Positions 9,051 to 18,240 of a stretch of DNA of 45,992 nucleotides are shown here, piece after piece. The position numbers were made by a program, and so were the translations under genes. Numbering within the stretch: the stretch's first letter is position 1; each line of letters starts with the position of its first letter. The notes under the pieces were generated by a model. The model saw only the letters and a program-made list of their open reading frames with translations. It was not told the origin of the DNA and did not search any database. The stretch covers positions 1 through 45,992 of the forward strand of contig NZ_CACZDK010000027.1 in assembly GCF_902779965.1 (NCBI RefSeq), given 5' to 3'. This stretch comes from Fibrobacter succinogenes. Lineage in GTDB: Bacteria; Fibrobacterota; Fibrobacteria; Fibrobacterales; Fibrobacteraceae.

Positions 9051-10187
9051 CTACCTGTCAATTTCTGGAATCACGGGGTCAAGAGTTGCCATGATGGTCA
9101 CGAGGTCCGAAATTTTGTGGCCCTGAGCCATCTTGTTAATCGCTGCAATATGCGGGAAGCTTGGGCCGCGTGTATGGATGCGGTACGGCTTTTCACCGGT
9201 TGTTGCGGCGACAACGTAAGTAGCGTAAAGGCCCTTTGCGGTTTCGATTTCGCTGTAGTAGCGGCCCACGGGGAGTCGCACCGGCTTTTCCTTGGAACGC
9301 CACGGACCTTCTGGGAACTTTTCAACGCACTGGCGCAGAATCTTCATAGATTCGTGAATCTCTGCAATGCGGATTTTGTAGCGGTCGTAGCAGTCGCCGT
9401 TTTGGAATACGGGAACTTCAAAGTCGAACTGGTCGTAAATGCTGTACGGGTTTGCACGGCGCACGTCAAAGTTCACGCCGCTCGCGCGGAGCACAGGGCC
9501 AGAGCAACCGTAGGCAATGGCATCTTCTTTGGAAAGAACGCCAATGCCGATACTGCGTTCCAATACAATGATGTTTTTCGAAAGGAACCTCTCGTAATCC
9601 TTCATCGTATCTTCCATGTGGTCGAGGAACGCTTTCACGCGCGGAATAAACGTATCGGGAACGTCATAGCGGCTTCCGCCCGGTCTAAAGAAGTTCGTCG
9701 TAAGGCGAGAACCAGTCACTTCTTCGAGGATGTCGTGAATCATTTCACGTTCCTTGAAGCCGAAGAGCAAGCATGTTTGTCCGCCAAGGTCACCGCCAAA
9801 GCAACCGTAGAACACCAAGTGCGATGCAATACGTCCAAGTTCTTGGAGCATCACGCGGATGTATTCGCCGCGGAGCGGAACGCCTACGTTCATGCCTTTT
9901 TCAAGAGCGATGACAACGCCCAAGTTGTTCTGGATAGCGGTCAAATAGTCTTGACGGTCCGACATGGCGATGTACTGCAAATAGCTCATCGATTCCGCTT
10001 GCTTTTCCATACCGCGGTGGATATAGCCAAAGTGCGGGACAAGTTCTACGATGGTTTCACCATCCATGCGGAGCGTGAGACGCAATGCACCGTGAGTACT
10101 TGGGTGCTGCGGACCCATGTTGATAAAAAATTCTTCAGTATTCGATTTGCGTTCGAGGCGAAATCCCGGAGGTAACTGATGACTCAT
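9051..10187 (-). CDS. nuoD: NADH-quinone oxidoreductase subunit D (49 kDa type)
   Basis: A 378-residue subunit holding most of the quinone site. It has [30 protein letters not shown], the [17 protein letters not shown] segment and [20 protein letters not shown], and ends with [13 protein letters not shown] as in the family. Here NuoD is a free protein, unlike the NuoCD fusion of enterobacteria. Its start overlaps the stop of nuoBC (ATGA, 10184-10187), and GGAGG-like sequence lies upstream. Confidence 0.95.
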   Translation of the reverse strand: MSHQLPPGFRLERKSNTEEFFINMGPQHPSTHGALRLTLRMDGETIVELVPHFGYIHRGMEKQAESMSYLQYIAMSDRQDYLTAIQNNLGVVIALEKGMNVGVPLRGEYIRVMLQELGRIASHLVFYGCFGGDLGGQTCLLFGFKEREMIHDILEEVTGSRLTTNFFRPGGSRYDVPDTFIPRVKAFLDHMEDTMKDYERFLSKNIIVLERSIGIGVLSKEDAIAYGCSGPVLRASGVNFDVRRANPYSIYDQFDFEVPVFQNGDCYDRYKIRIAEIHESMKILRQCVEKFPEGPWRSKEKPVRLPVGRYYSEIETAKGLYATYVVAATTGEKPYRIHTRGPSFPHIAAINKMAQGHKISDLVTIMATLDPVIPEIDR

Positions 10188-11443
10188 ATAGGCCTCCTGA
10201 TCATTTCCGGGTGGGTAAAGTCTTTACGGAGCGGATAACCCACGAAGTCCTTGTCGAGGAATATGCGGCGAAGGTCGGGGTGATTTTCAAACTTGATGCC
10301 GAACATGTCGTAAACTTCGCGTTCCTTGACTTCGGCACCGGGGTAAAGGTGCGTGATGGATGGAACACTTGCAAGGAGCGATGTCGGGCGCTTTTCTTCT
10401 TCAATGGAGAAGTCTTTCTTGAGTTGCACACAAAGGAAAATCTTGTGGCCGATTTCAAGGCTACGGAGCATCGTGACCATGTCGAAGTGATCGTCGTAGT
10501 CAATGGCGGTCACGTCAATCAAGTAGTTCATCTTGAATTCGGGATCGTTCTTGACAAATTCAACAACGTTCAAGTAGTCTTCTTTTTCGAGCATGACTTC
10601 CAGCGGGCAGTCCGCAGGCATCTTGGCGACGACATCTTCTGGAGTGTCTTCACCGCGCGTATGCACTGTCACGTTCGGGAACTTGGCGCGGAGCTTTGCA
10701 AAAAGCTCTTGCTGCGTAAGACCCATGCGCTTGAACGGCACGCGTTCTACTTCTGGGAAATCCGGTTTCTTGACGCGAATCGGCTTGAAGGCGCTCTTGT
10801 AGTCCGGATTTTCTTCCTTGAACTTGGCGCGGGCTTCGGCCATCTGTTCGTCTTTCATTTCTTCGAGAGCGGCCCAAGTTTTTGCTGCTTCGCGGTAACG
10901 GTCCATCGTCGAAACATCTTTCGGTTCGCCGACCTGCCACGGATTACGGCATGTCTCGTGCAAAATCTTATCGCGAAGTGTCAAGAGCCCGTGGAACAGA
11001 GCTTCGGGGCGTGGCGGGCAACCAGGAACGAACACATCGACCGGAATCAAGTTCTGTGCACCACGGACAACGGAATAGTTGTCGTAGATGAACGGGCCAC
11101 CGCTAATGGTGCAGGCGCCCATAGCAATCACGTATTTGGGGCCAGGAATTTGTTCCCAAAGCATCTGGATGGCAGGTGCCATGCGGCGGGTAATTGTACC
11201 GGCCAAAATAAACAAGTCTGCCTGTCTCGGGGACGAGCGGAACACTTCAGAGCCAAAACGGGCAATGTCATAACGGGCCATAGAACTCGACATCATTTCG
11301 ATGGCGCAGCAGCTTGTGCCGTACGTCAGAGGCCAAATAGAATTTGCACGAGCCCAGTTGACTACGTAGTCAATTGCGTTGACTACATATTTTCCACCGG
11401 GAATCGGGTCTAAAATTTTTGGAGCGAAATTAATTATTCCCAT
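10184..11443 (-). CDS. nuoBC: Fused NADH-quinone oxidoreductase subunits B and C
   Basis: A single 419-residue frame with two complex I subunits. Residues 1 to about 170 are NuoB, the carrier of cluster N2: C45 and C46 in [10 protein letters not shown]111 in GACTISGG, and C142 in [13 protein letters not shown]. Residues about 175-255 are a charged linker ([18 protein letters not shown]). Residues about 255-419 are NuoC (30 kDa type), with [16 protein letters not shown] and [23 protein letters not shown] and a final [11 protein letters not shown]. The frame is open throughout, so this is a true fusion. NuoB and NuoC touch in the peripheral arm, so it is sterically plausible. It overlaps nuoA by 10 bp and nuoD by 4 bp. 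Confidence 0.93.
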   Translation of the reverse strand: MGIINFAPKILDPIPGGKYVVNAIDYVVNWARANSIWPLTYGTSCCAIEMMSSSMARYDIARFGSEVFRSSPRQADLFILAGTITRRMAPAIQMLWEQIPGPKYVIAMGACTISGGPFIYDNYSVVRGAQNLIPVDVFVPGCPPRPEALFHGLLTLRDKILHETCRNPWQVGEPKDVSTMDRYREAAKTWAALEEMKDEQMAEARAKFKEENPDYKSAFKPIRVKKPDFPEVERVPFKRMGLTQQELFAKLRAKFPNVTVHTRGEDTPEDVVAKMPADCPLEVMLEKEDYLNVVEFVKNDPEFKMNYLIDVTAIDYDDHFDMVTMLRSLEIGHKIFLCVQLKKDFSIEEEKRPTSLLASVPSITHLYPGAEVKEREVYDMFGIKFENHPDLRRIFLDKDFVGYPLRKDFTHPEMIRRPI

Positions 11444-11814
11444 TTGAGAATTCCTTTCTTCCAGGCGTAAGCGAGACCGGAAACGAGAATAGCAATAAAG
11501 ATGACGAGGTCAATAATGACGACGGATGGCGGGAGCGCCGTGTGGCCTGCCATGATTTCCCTGAAGTTCATCATGACGGGGAAGAGGAACAGCGCTTCGA
11601 TGTCAAACACGAGGAAGAGCAAGGCGAACAGGTAGTAGCCCACCTTGAACTGAATTCTTGCGTTGCCGATGGTTTCCATACCGCATTCGTACGGTGCCAT
11701 CTTGTTCTTTGTATTCTTGGTGCGGTAGCCTAGCAATAGGCCTGTGACGGTTGCCGCCGCCGCGATAAACGCGCCCAGAAAAAGGAAAATGGATAGTATT
11801 ATATATTCTGACAT
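11434..11814 (-). CDS. nuoA: NADH-quinone oxidoreductase subunit A
   Basis: A 126-residue protein with three membrane helices. Between helices one and two it has the conserved [38 protein letters not shown], whose cysteine loop and acidic residues belong to the quinone and E-channel region. Length is standard. It lies 41 bp downstream of an unknown gene; that gap holds a dispersed TAGACGA-type repeat and a small GGGC/GCCC hairpin. It overlaps nuoBC by 10 bp. Confidence 0.95.
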   Translation of the reverse strand: MSEYIILSIFLFLGAFIAAAATVTGLLLGYRTKNTKNKMAPYECGMETIGNARIQFKVGYYLFALLFLVFDIEALFLFPVMMNFREIMAGHTALPPSVVIIDLVIFIAILVSGLAYAWKKGILKWE

Positions 11815-11860
11815 TCTTTCGTCTCTCGTCTATAGGGCAAAGCCCGTTCTTTCGTCTAAT
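11815..11860. repeat. Dispersed TAGACGA(A/G)AGA repeat between unknown gene and nuoA
   Basis: Read on the minus strand, TAGACGAAAGAACGGGC, TTTGCCC and TATAGACGAGAG follow in series: two copies of TAGACGA(A/G)AG around a GGGC-TTT-GCCC hairpin. The first copy supplies the TAG stop of the upstream gene. Related copies lie at the hslO 3' end, inside topB and inside the aminotransferase gene. Confidence 0.5.
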
Positions 11861-12449
11861 AAAAGTTCTGCAAATCCTGGACGGTTCCGAAGAGCGTGTT
11901 TGCAATTTGGAAACGGTCCAAAACGTGTTTCAACAAGTCCTTAAATTCATCAATTGTTCCGGCATTCATGGTGTTCAATTTCCCCTGAATGTCGCTCACG
12001 AAACCGTAAACCACCGGGCTCGATTTCATGCCTTGCATTTCCCCACTCCATTGCTGTAATACTTTATCTGTGTCAATCCTCGCAATCACATAGCGCGTTG
12101 TCGAAAGCAGCTCTTGCAAAAAGTGCACGAGGAAAATTTCTTCTTGCAAAATACCCCAGCGTTTGTCCTTAGAGTAAAGCGAAGAATTTTCCGCCTTGCC
12201 GTAAAAGATTGCAGCCTGCGCATATTCGAGACAAGTCATCAAGAGTCGTTCGTAACGCTTGATATCCTTGCTCAAATGCTGGTACCAGGCACTGTTGTCT
12301 TCGGGCGAGGAGTCTTTCGCATCTGCGATTTCGTTTGGGAACAGCGCACGGAAAGCATAATAAACTTCTTCGTAATAGCGGTTCCTCATACGGCAGTTGA
12401 AGGCGCGATTTTTTTGTGTGTAGTCGCAATGGTGTAGGGACGATATCAT
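11856..12449 (-). CDS. Conserved-looking hypothetical protein between relA and nuoA
   Basis: A 197-residue soluble, mostly helical protein without a signal peptide or membrane segment. I do not recognise the family. Its ATG overlaps the stop of the relA/spoT gene (ATGA, 12446-12449), so it is probably translated with it. An inner ATG at 12389 (MRNRYYEEVYYAF) is an alternative start. It contains many aromatic and acidic residues and a Leu-rich helical C-terminal half. Its position joins the stringent-response enzyme to complex I in one transcription unit. It ends in a dispersed repeat. Confidence 0.65.
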   Translation of the reverse strand: MISSLHHCDYTQKNRAFNCRMRNRYYEEVYYAFRALFPNEIADAKDSSPEDNSAWYQHLSKDIKRYERLLMTCLEYAQAAIFYGKAENSSLYSKDKRWGILQEEIFLVHFLQELLSTTRYVIARIDTDKVLQQWSGEMQGMKSSPVVYGFVSDIQGKLNTMNAGTIDEFKDLLKHVLDRFQIANTLFGTVQDLQNFY

Positions 12450-14590
12450 GCTTTTTCAACCCCTCTGACGCCTTCGACTTGCCTTATCTTGGTCACAATG
12501 GCATCGACCTGGTCCTTGCGGAACGCCTTGAATTCCATGCGGATACGGCCTGAGTATTGGGCACTTGCAATGCTTAGGCGGTCAAGCGCCAAGTTCTCGT
12601 CTTTCAAGACCATCAAAATGCTGAGAGGCAAGTTCTTTCGGTTGTCTGTTTCAATCGTGAGGTGCGTTGTAAATGGCTTTGTAACGTCTGCGCTCCAATC
12701 GACCGGAATGTGTTGACTTTCCGGAAAATCCTTGAGGCACGGGCAGTCGCTTTTGTGCACTTCGATACCGATTTGCGGACGCATGACGCCGACAATTCGA
12801 TCGCCTGGAACAGGGCCGCAGCAACTGGAGAAATGGATGAGGAGACTGGTTTCTTGGCCAATCATCAACGGCATTTCGTCGGTAAGAGTATTTCCTTTGT
12901 CTTTGCCGAATATCGGGTAAAAGCGCAGTGCCGCCGTTTCTTTTGTAATGTCGTTGCCGCCATTCAAGAAGCGGTGGATGTCCTGAAGTGGTAGTTCGCC
13001 TTGACCGATGCGTTCGAAAAATTCGTTGATGCTTACTATGCCAAAGTGCTTGAGGATGTCCTCGTCTTTGGGGCGTTTGTCTTTTTCGATTTTGAGAAGG
13101 CGAAGTTCGCGTGTCCAGATTTCTTTACCGAGGCTGCGGGATTGGATGATGATGCTTGTCTTCATCCACTTGCGGAGTTCTTGCTTGGCCTTGATGGTCT
13201 TTACCATTTTTAGCCATTCCGGGCTCGGTTCCTGGTTCGGGCTCTTTAGAACTTGAATTGTGGCGCCATGAGGCACCGGTTCATCAAGGCTCACAACTTT
13301 ATCGTTGATGCGAGCTCCGATGCAGTGCAGGCCAAGCTCCGTGTGCACGGCGAATGCAAAGTCCAAAACGATAGCGCCTTCGGGGAGTTCAATCGAAGCT
13401 CCTTTCGGGGTAAACACCGTCATGCCTTCGGGTTTCAAATCGACTTTCAAGAAGTCGAGGTATTCCTTGGAGTCCGAAATTTCGGATTGCAACTTTACCA
13501 TGTGGTCGAGCCAGGCGAGCTCTTCGCCTTCGTGCTGCGTTTCCATCTTGTAGGCCCAGTGCGCGGCGAATCCCTTTTCGGCTGTTAAGTCCATGTCCTT
13601 TGTGCGGATCTGGACTTCGACCATCTTGTTTTCTGGACCGATGACTGTGGTGTGGATGCTCTGGTAAAGGTTCGGCTTCGGGGTCGCGATGTAGTCCTTG
13701 AAGCGGCTTTGGAGCGGCGTCCAAAGGTTGTGCACGTAACCGAGGGCGAGGTAGCATTCGGGAATTGTTTCGACGATAATGCGGATGGCAAAAATATCGA
13801 AGATGTCTTCGAATCCGCAACCGCGCGCAAGCATCTTGTTATAAATGCTGTAGATGTTCTTGGTGCGGCCCTGGATGGTGCAGTCAAAATCTTCGAGCGC
13901 CATCTTGATTTGTAGCGGGCCAATCACGGATTGCACGTATTTTTCGCGCTTTTCCTTGTTCTCGATAAGCGCATCGACAAGCTTTTGGTATTCGTCCGGA
14001 TTGACGTACTTGAAGCTCAAGTCTTCAAGTTCTGTTTTAAGTTTATATAGACCGAACCTATGGGTAAGCGGAACGTAAATGTCTAGCGTTTCTTGTGCAA
14101 TAATCTTTCGCTTTTCGGGCTTCATGTATCGCATGGTGCGCATGTTGTGGATGCGGTCTGCGATTTTAATCATGATGACGCGCGGATCTTTAGCCATGGC
14201 CGTAATGAGCTTACGGTAGGTGCTTGCCTTTTGCGCTGTCTTGCTCGCTTCTTGAACGGCGGTAATTTTCGTTACCGCATCGACCATGAAAGCCGTGTCT
14301 TCGCCAAAAAGTTCAGAAATTTCGTTGAGGGTATGTGGGGTGTCTTCCACCACGTCGTGCAATAAGCCTGCTAGTACCGTTGCCTGGTCTTGCTTTAAGT
14401 CGGCAAGAATCTTGGCCACTTCATAAGGGTGTTCTGTGTAGGGCATGCCGCTTTTGCGGTATTGACCATCATGGGCATCGGCGATAAAGGCTATAGCTTT
14501 TCTAAGAATCCCTTCGTCTAACTTCGGATTCTTTTTAAGGAGCACACTGACAATGTGCTCTTGGTTTGTTGTAAAATTAGCCTGATCCAT
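12446..14590 (-). CDS. rel: RelA/SpoT-family bifunctional (p)ppGpp synthetase/hydrolase
   Basis: About 714 residues with the full long-RSH order. The N-terminal HD hydrolase has HPYEVAKIL and LLHDVVEDTPHTL. The synthetase has FEDIFDIFAIRIIVE, YQSIHTTVIGP and EVQIRTKDMDLTAEKGFAAHW. The TGS domain has VFTPKGASIELPEGA. A C-terminal zinc-finger/ACT part contains HFSSCCGPVPGDRIVGV and the final HLTIETDNRKNLPLSIL. Both catalytic halves keep their key motifs, so it probably makes and degrades (p)ppGpp. ATG 14590 is preferred over the TTG at 14599. It is the first gene of a run that continues through the nuo cluster, with 4-bp coupling to the next gene. Confidence 0.9.
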   Translation of the reverse strand: MDQANFTTNQEHIVSVLLKKNPKLDEGILRKAIAFIADAHDGQYRKSGMPYTEHPYEVAKILADLKQDQATVLAGLLHDVVEDTPHTLNEISELFGEDTAFMVDAVTKITAVQEASKTAQKASTYRKLITAMAKDPRVIMIKIADRIHNMRTMRYMKPEKRKIIAQETLDIYVPLTHRFGLYKLKTELEDLSFKYVNPDEYQKLVDALIENKEKREKYVQSVIGPLQIKMALEDFDCTIQGRTKNIYSIYNKMLARGCGFEDIFDIFAIRIIVETIPECYLALGYVHNLWTPLQSRFKDYIATPKPNLYQSIHTTVIGPENKMVEVQIRTKDMDLTAEKGFAAHWAYKMETQHEGEELAWLDHMVKLQSEISDSKEYLDFLKVDLKPEGMTVFTPKGASIELPEGAIVLDFAFAVHTELGLHCIGARINDKVVSLDEPVPHGATIQVLKSPNQEPSPEWLKMVKTIKAKQELRKWMKTSIIIQSRSLGKEIWTRELRLLKIEKDKRPKDEDILKHFGIVSINEFFERIGQGELPLQDIHRFLNGGNDITKETAALRFYPIFGKDKGNTLTDEMPLMIGQETSLLIHFSSCCGPVPGDRIVGVMRPQIGIEVHKSDCPCLKDFPESQHIPVDWSADVTKPFTTHLTIETDNRKNLPLSILMVLKDENLALDRLSIASAQYSGRIRMEFKAFRKDQVDAIVTKIRQVEGVRGVEKA

Positions 14591-14839
14591 CAATCTCAAT
14601 TTATCTAATATTTTAACACTTATGCGGCTTTTTTTCGTAAATATGCCAAAAATATGATGGAAAAATAGTTCTTTAGTTTAAAAGTCGTGGAAATTGAAAA
14701 AAGGATTTACATTGTATCTTGGCTGTTGTATTCGTTACAACAAAAATGTTATTACACTATGCTCTTTTTTTTAAAAATAGATTAATTTACATAACAACAA
14801 TTTTGCCGAATCCACGGCTGTTGTTGGGGTTGGTATATA

Positions 14840-16438
14840 ATGATCAAATACACTCATCTAGTGCCAATGGCAGTAGTTGCCTTTGGTTTATGGGCGTGCG
14901 GTGATGACAATGTGTCTTCTGCCGCGCAATGTACAACACAAGAATGCTTTGAAAAGTACTGGTCTTCTTCTTCTGGAAATGTTCTGGAAGGGGAATTGAG
15001 CTCTAGTGCAGTCGATGGCCTTGATGCTAGTTCGAGTTCGAATGGTTCTTTGGAATCGTCGAGTCAAGGCGACATTGGTCCAATTTCTGCCGGAAATGAA
15101 AGCTCTTCGAGCGGTGCAGTTATTGGTTCATCGGATTCCACTCCTATTAGCGCAGGGGCGGAATCTTCGAGCTCTAGAAGCCACCGTTCTAGCAGTTCTG
15201 TTGTAACACCTCCGAAGGTCTCGTCTTCCAGCGCGGAAAAGCCTGTTGTATCGAGCAGCAGTGAAACGGCTCCGCAGCCTGCAAACGACTTCGTCGAAGA
15301 CCACCGCAGTGAATGCCAGATTGGCAATATTCCGTCGAGCGTGAACAACGCTAAGCTTCCGGACCCGTTCATGGGTCTCGACGGCAAGCGCATTTCTTCG
15401 AAGGCCGATTGGAAGTGCCGTCGTGAAGAAATTGGTGCCATGTACGAAAAGCTCATGTTCGGTACAAAGCCGCGTAACCCGGAAAAGGTCGAAGGCAGCT
15501 ATTCCGGCGGAAAGCTCACCATCAAGGTGACTGACAAGGGCAAATCCGGTTCGTTCTCCGTGAAGATCAGCAACGCGGGTACGAAGGATAAGCCGAAGCC
15601 GGCCATGATCGGTTTTGGCGGTGGCATGATGGGCGGTTGCGGAAGCCTCGGCAACGCGACGAACGGTCTTGATATCGCTCAGATTACGTTTAACCCGGAT
15701 GACGTCGCTCCCGAAAGCGGTGGCGGTATGTTCTTCCAGCTTTATAACCAGGGTCAGGGCACCATCATTGCATGGGCTTGGGGCGTGAGCCGCATTATCG
15801 ACGCTCTCGAAAAGACTCCGGAAGCGGGTATTGACGTAAAGCACCTCGCCATGACAGGTTGCTCTCGCTGGGGCAAGGGTACTCTTGCCGTGGGTGCATT
15901 CGATGAACGTATCGCACTTACGATTCCGCAGGAATCCGGTTCCGGTGGCGCATCGCTCTGGCGTGTTGGCGCTCAGGTCAACAAGCAGAAGGGCAAGCAG
16001 TTTGTGCAGGGCCTTGCTAGTGCCGGTACCGAAGGCAAGTGGATGATTTCTAGCTTCAAGAGCTACGATGGCAAGGAAAATACGCTCCCGTTCGACCAGC
16101 ACATGTTGGTGGCCATGGTTGCACCGCGTGCGCTCCTCATTCTAGACAATGCCGGCCAGGAATGGTTGGGTGAAGTTCCGTCGAACTATTGCGGACAAGC
16201 TTCTAAGGAAGTTTATGACGCTCTAGGTGCAACGGAAAATTACACCTACAGCCAGGAAGGCGGTCACGGTCACTGCCAGCTTCCGAACGGACAGTTCGAC
16301 GAAGTCAAGGACTTTATGAACAAGTTCTTGCTCGGCAAGGATGCTAAGACGGGTAAGATTGATTACTCCAAGAATACGCAGACCATCAGCTTCAAGAAGT
16401 CTGAATGGATTGATTGGGAAACACCTAACTTGAAGTAA
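14840..16438 (+). CDS. Lipoprotein glucuronoyl esterase, CE15 family
   Basis: A 532-residue secreted enzyme predicted to cleave the ester between glucuronoxylan methylglucuronate and lignin alcohols. The N-terminus has a lipobox-like GLWAC (Cys about 20), then a Ser-rich linker of about 110 residues, then the CE15 alpha/beta-hydrolase. Catalytic candidates are Ser342 in MTGCSRWGKGTL, Glu365 in IPQESGSGG, and His476 or His478 in GGHGHCQLP. The tail lacks the C-terminal sorting module of the other enzymes here, consistent with lipid anchoring. A TATAAT overlaps the annotated ATG at 14840; ATG 14870 would leave a poor signal peptide, so 14840 is kept. It is divergent from rel. Confidence 0.88.
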   Translation: MIKYTHLVPMAVVAFGLWACGDDNVSSAAQCTTQECFEKYWSSSSGNVLEGELSSSAVDGLDASSSSNGSLESSSQGDIGPISAGNESSSSGAVIGSSDSTPISAGAESSSSRSHRSSSSVVTPPKVSSSSAEKPVVSSSSETAPQPANDFVEDHRSECQIGNIPSSVNNAKLPDPFMGLDGKRISSKADWKCRREEIGAMYEKLMFGTKPRNPEKVEGSYSGGKLTIKVTDKGKSGSFSVKISNAGTKDKPKPAMIGFGGGMMGGCGSLGNATNGLDIAQITFNPDDVAPESGGGMFFQLYNQGQGTIIAWAWGVSRIIDALEKTPEAGIDVKHLAMTGCSRWGKGTLAVGAFDERIALTIPQESGSGGASLWRVGAQVNKQKGKQFVQGLASAGTEGKWMISSFKSYDGKENTLPFDQHMLVAMVAPRALLILDNAGQEWLGEVPSNYCGQASKEVYDALGATENYTYSQEGGHGHCQLPNGQFDEVKDFMNKFLLGKDAKTGKIDYSKNTQTISFKKSEWIDWETPNLK

Positions 16439-16450
16439 TTGTTAGTCATT

Positions 16451-16487
16451 AACAGAAAGGCCTCGCAATCGCGAGGCTTTTTCTGTA
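16451..16487. terminator. Bidirectional terminator between the CE15 gene and thrH
   Basis: Stem GCCTCGC/GCGAGGC (16460-16466, 16471-16477) has loop AATC and is followed by TTTTT; the outer ACAGAAA/TTTCTGT arms extend it. It ends the CE15 transcript and, with A-rich sequence on the other side, may also act on the minus strand. The 16-mer core CCTCGCAATCGCGAGG is repeated in the terminator at 38755-38770. Confidence 0.8.
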
Positions 16488-16600
16488 TAAACAGTAATCT
16501 GTCTACTTCCGACTTGTAAATTCGCTACGCTCATTTACCAAATGCTAACCTCGGTCATGCCAAAATAAGTTTTTGCGCGACTCTCGGTTTACGCATTTGT

Positions 16601-16616
16601 CCTACTGTCTACTAAT
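16601..16616 (+). repeat. CCTACTGTCTACTAA repeat downstream of thrH
   Basis: This 15-16-nt sequence touches the thrH stop codon. A near copy in inverted orientation (CCTACTGTTTACTAA on the minus strand) lies upstream of thrH at 17254-17268. The pair thus brackets thrH. Confidence 0.4.
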
Positions 16617-17234
16617 TTACAGCGAATCTTGGAACTTGTGGAATTTGTCCAAAAGTTCTGCGTAAGTCTTCGTGGCTTCGAGCTGCGGGAACTGGGCTAC
16701 GATGGAATCCGGTGCGCAGAAGAAGCTGCCCTTGTCGGCTTGCTTGAGCATACCCGTATCGTTGAAGGAATCGCCCGAGGCGAACACCTTGAAGTTGAGT
16801 TCCTGCAAGTGCTTTACGACCTTCGTCTTCTGGTCGCTCATGCGCAAGTGGTAGCCCTTGATCATGTCGTTTTCGACCACTAGGTTGTGGCAGAAAATCG
16901 TCGGGAATCCGAGGTTCTTCATGATGGGGTAGGCAAATTCTTGGAACGTATCCGAGAGAATAATTACCTGGGCTTCGTCGCGGAGCGTGTCCATGAAGTC
17001 GCGGGCGCCTTCGAGGAGTCCGAGATTTGCAATAACGTTCTGGATGTCAGAGAGCTTGATATTTTCGCGTTCGAGAATCTTGATGCGGCCCTTCATGAGC
17101 ACATCGTAGTCGGGAATGTCGCGAGTGGTGAGGCGGAGGTCCTTGATGCCCGTCTTTTCGGCGACGGCAATCCAGATTTCTGGCGCAAGGACGCCTTCCA
17201 GGTCAAGAGTGACAACACATTGCTTAGTAAACAT
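16617..17234 (-). CDS. thrH: ThrH-type phosphoserine phosphatase / homoserine phosphotransferase
   Basis: A 205-residue HAD-superfamily phosphatase. Motif I is LDLEGVLAPEIW, where the usual DxD of the HAD family is DLE, as in Pseudomonas ThrH. Motif II is ILSDTFQEF, and motif III/IV is ASGDSFNDTGMLKQAD. Segments such as TTRDIPDYDVLMKGRI match ThrH closely. ThrH enzymes dephosphorylate phosphoserine and can transfer phosphate to homoserine, so the role is in serine/threonine biosynthesis. The N-terminal MFTKQCVV extends a few residues beyond the Pseudomonas form; part of it comes from a TGTTTACTAA sequence that is also repeated just upstream. Confidence 0.9.
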   Translation of the reverse strand: MFTKQCVVTLDLEGVLAPEIWIAVAEKTGIKDLRLTTRDIPDYDVLMKGRIKILERENIKLSDIQNVIANLGLLEGARDFMDTLRDEAQVIILSDTFQEFAYPIMKNLGFPTIFCHNLVVENDMIKGYHLRMSDQKTKVVKHLQELNFKVFASGDSFNDTGMLKQADKGSFFCAPDSIVAQFPQLEATKTYAELLDKFHKFQDSL

Positions 17235-17296
17235 AGTGATTAGTGGTTAGTGGTTAGTAAACAGTAGGAAGTAGGCGGTAGGAAGTGGCTTGCGTA
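17235..17296 (-). repeat. Low-complexity direct repeats upstream of thrH
   Basis: Read on the minus strand, the spacer has CTTCCTACCGCCTACTTCC, then TACTGTTTACTAA, then CCACTAACCACTAAT. These are iterated CTAC and CACTAA units. They end at the thrH start, where TGTTTACTAA recurs. The spacer between hslO and thrH holds nothing else recognisable. Confidence 0.5.
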
Positions 17297-17313
17297 GCAA
17301 GCGTCCCCATAGC

Positions 17314-18198
17314 TCAAAGCCCATTTCTCTCGTCTATAATTTCTTGCAAATCCGCAGGCGTTATCGTGTAGTTTGTACGGCAGAAGTCGCAGACTACATT
17401 CAAATCTTTGTTTTCGCTGCTGAGCTCTTGCAGGTCCTGGAGCGGGAGCGTTGCAAGCGTTGCGAGCATGCGGTCCTTGCTGCACGGGCAGTAGGGCTTC
17501 GGGTCGATTTCGCGCACCACTTCGATATCGTAGGGGCCGCGGAGCTGGTCCAAAAGCTCGTCGAGGTCAAATCCCTTGTCTGCTTTATACATGTCGCAGA
17601 ACTTCGGGAGATTCTGCACGATGACTTCGATCAGGTTGATGTCCTTGTCTTCGAGGTCTGGGAAAGCTTCGATATAGAATCCGGCGGCGTAGTCGAGCCT
17701 GCTTGGGTCTTGCTTGTTGAACTGCGCTTCGATACCCACGGCGGAACGGATCTGTTCGGACTGGAGCAGGTACGTGGCGAGGTTTTGACCCATCGAAACG
17801 GAGGGCGCTTCGATAATACTTTCGTGAACTCGCTTGCCCAGTTCGTTCAACTTGACAACGCTTACATGTTGTGGCACAAGCGCGGGTTCGTTGGCGCCGA
17901 TTGCTTGGAGTTCTGCCTGCGGAATCATGGCGCGGACAAGGCCCATCGGCGTAGAATCGGTTTGGATCTTTGTGATTTCGCCGCCGAAAGAGGTCACGTA
18001 GGAAACGGTTCCTGCAAACTTGAGGCCTGCGCTAAGGAAAATACTTGCAATAGAGTTTTCGGCAAGCAGTTTGAGTGCAAAACCCTTGGCGTCGTGATGG
18101 CGACCGATATCATTCATGGTCTCTGTTAAATCGACCACAATAAGGCGGAAAGGCGTCTTTTTGCCTGTCGCGCGGATGATTCTATCTTTAAAATTCAT
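17314..18198 (-). CDS. hslO: Hsp33 redox-regulated chaperone
   Basis: A 294-residue cytosolic holdase activated by oxidation. The C-terminal zinc site is clear: CPCS near residue 237, then about 31 residues, then CDFC, the CxC...CxxC pattern of Hsp33. The N-terminal domain has FRLIVVDLTETMNDIGRHH and GGEITKIQTDSTPMG. The start ATG is only 6 nt after TATATT (18203-18208 on the minus strand), so the message may be leaderless. The last codons (IIDERNGL and stop) coincide with a dispersed TATAGACGAGAGA repeat, so the tail has probably been rewritten by repeat insertion. Confidence 0.9.
   Translation of the reverse strand: MNFKDRIIRATGKKTPFRLIVVDLTETMNDIGRHHDAKGFALKLLAENSIASIFLSAGLKFAGTVSYVTSFGGEITKIQTDSTPMGLVRAMIPQAELQAIGANEPALVPQHVSVVKLNELGKRVHESIIEAPSVSMGQNLATYLLQSEQIRSAVGIEAQFNKQDPSRLDYAAGFYIEAFPDLEDKDINLIEVIVQNLPKFCDMYKADKGFDLDELLDQLRGPYDIEVVREIDPKPYCPCSKDRMLATLATLPLQDLQELSSENKDLNVVCDFCRTNYTITPADLQEIIDERNGL
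17318..17340 (-). repeat. TATAGACGAGAGA dispersed repeat forming the hslO 3' end
   Basis: On the minus strand TATAGACGAGAGAAATGGGC, followed by TTTGAGC, parallels the repeat near nuoA (GACGAAAGAACGGGCTTTGC). Here it encodes the final residues IIDERNGL and supplies the TGA stop. Confidence 0.45.
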
Positions 18199-18240
18199 GC
18201 TGCAAATATAGAATTTTCTTATGAAACTGCGGACGGTTCA

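Noticed and set aside
17235-17296. CRISPR-like short repeats upstream of thrH
   Set aside because: Units are only 6-9 nt with no spacer-repeat regularity and no cas genes nearby.
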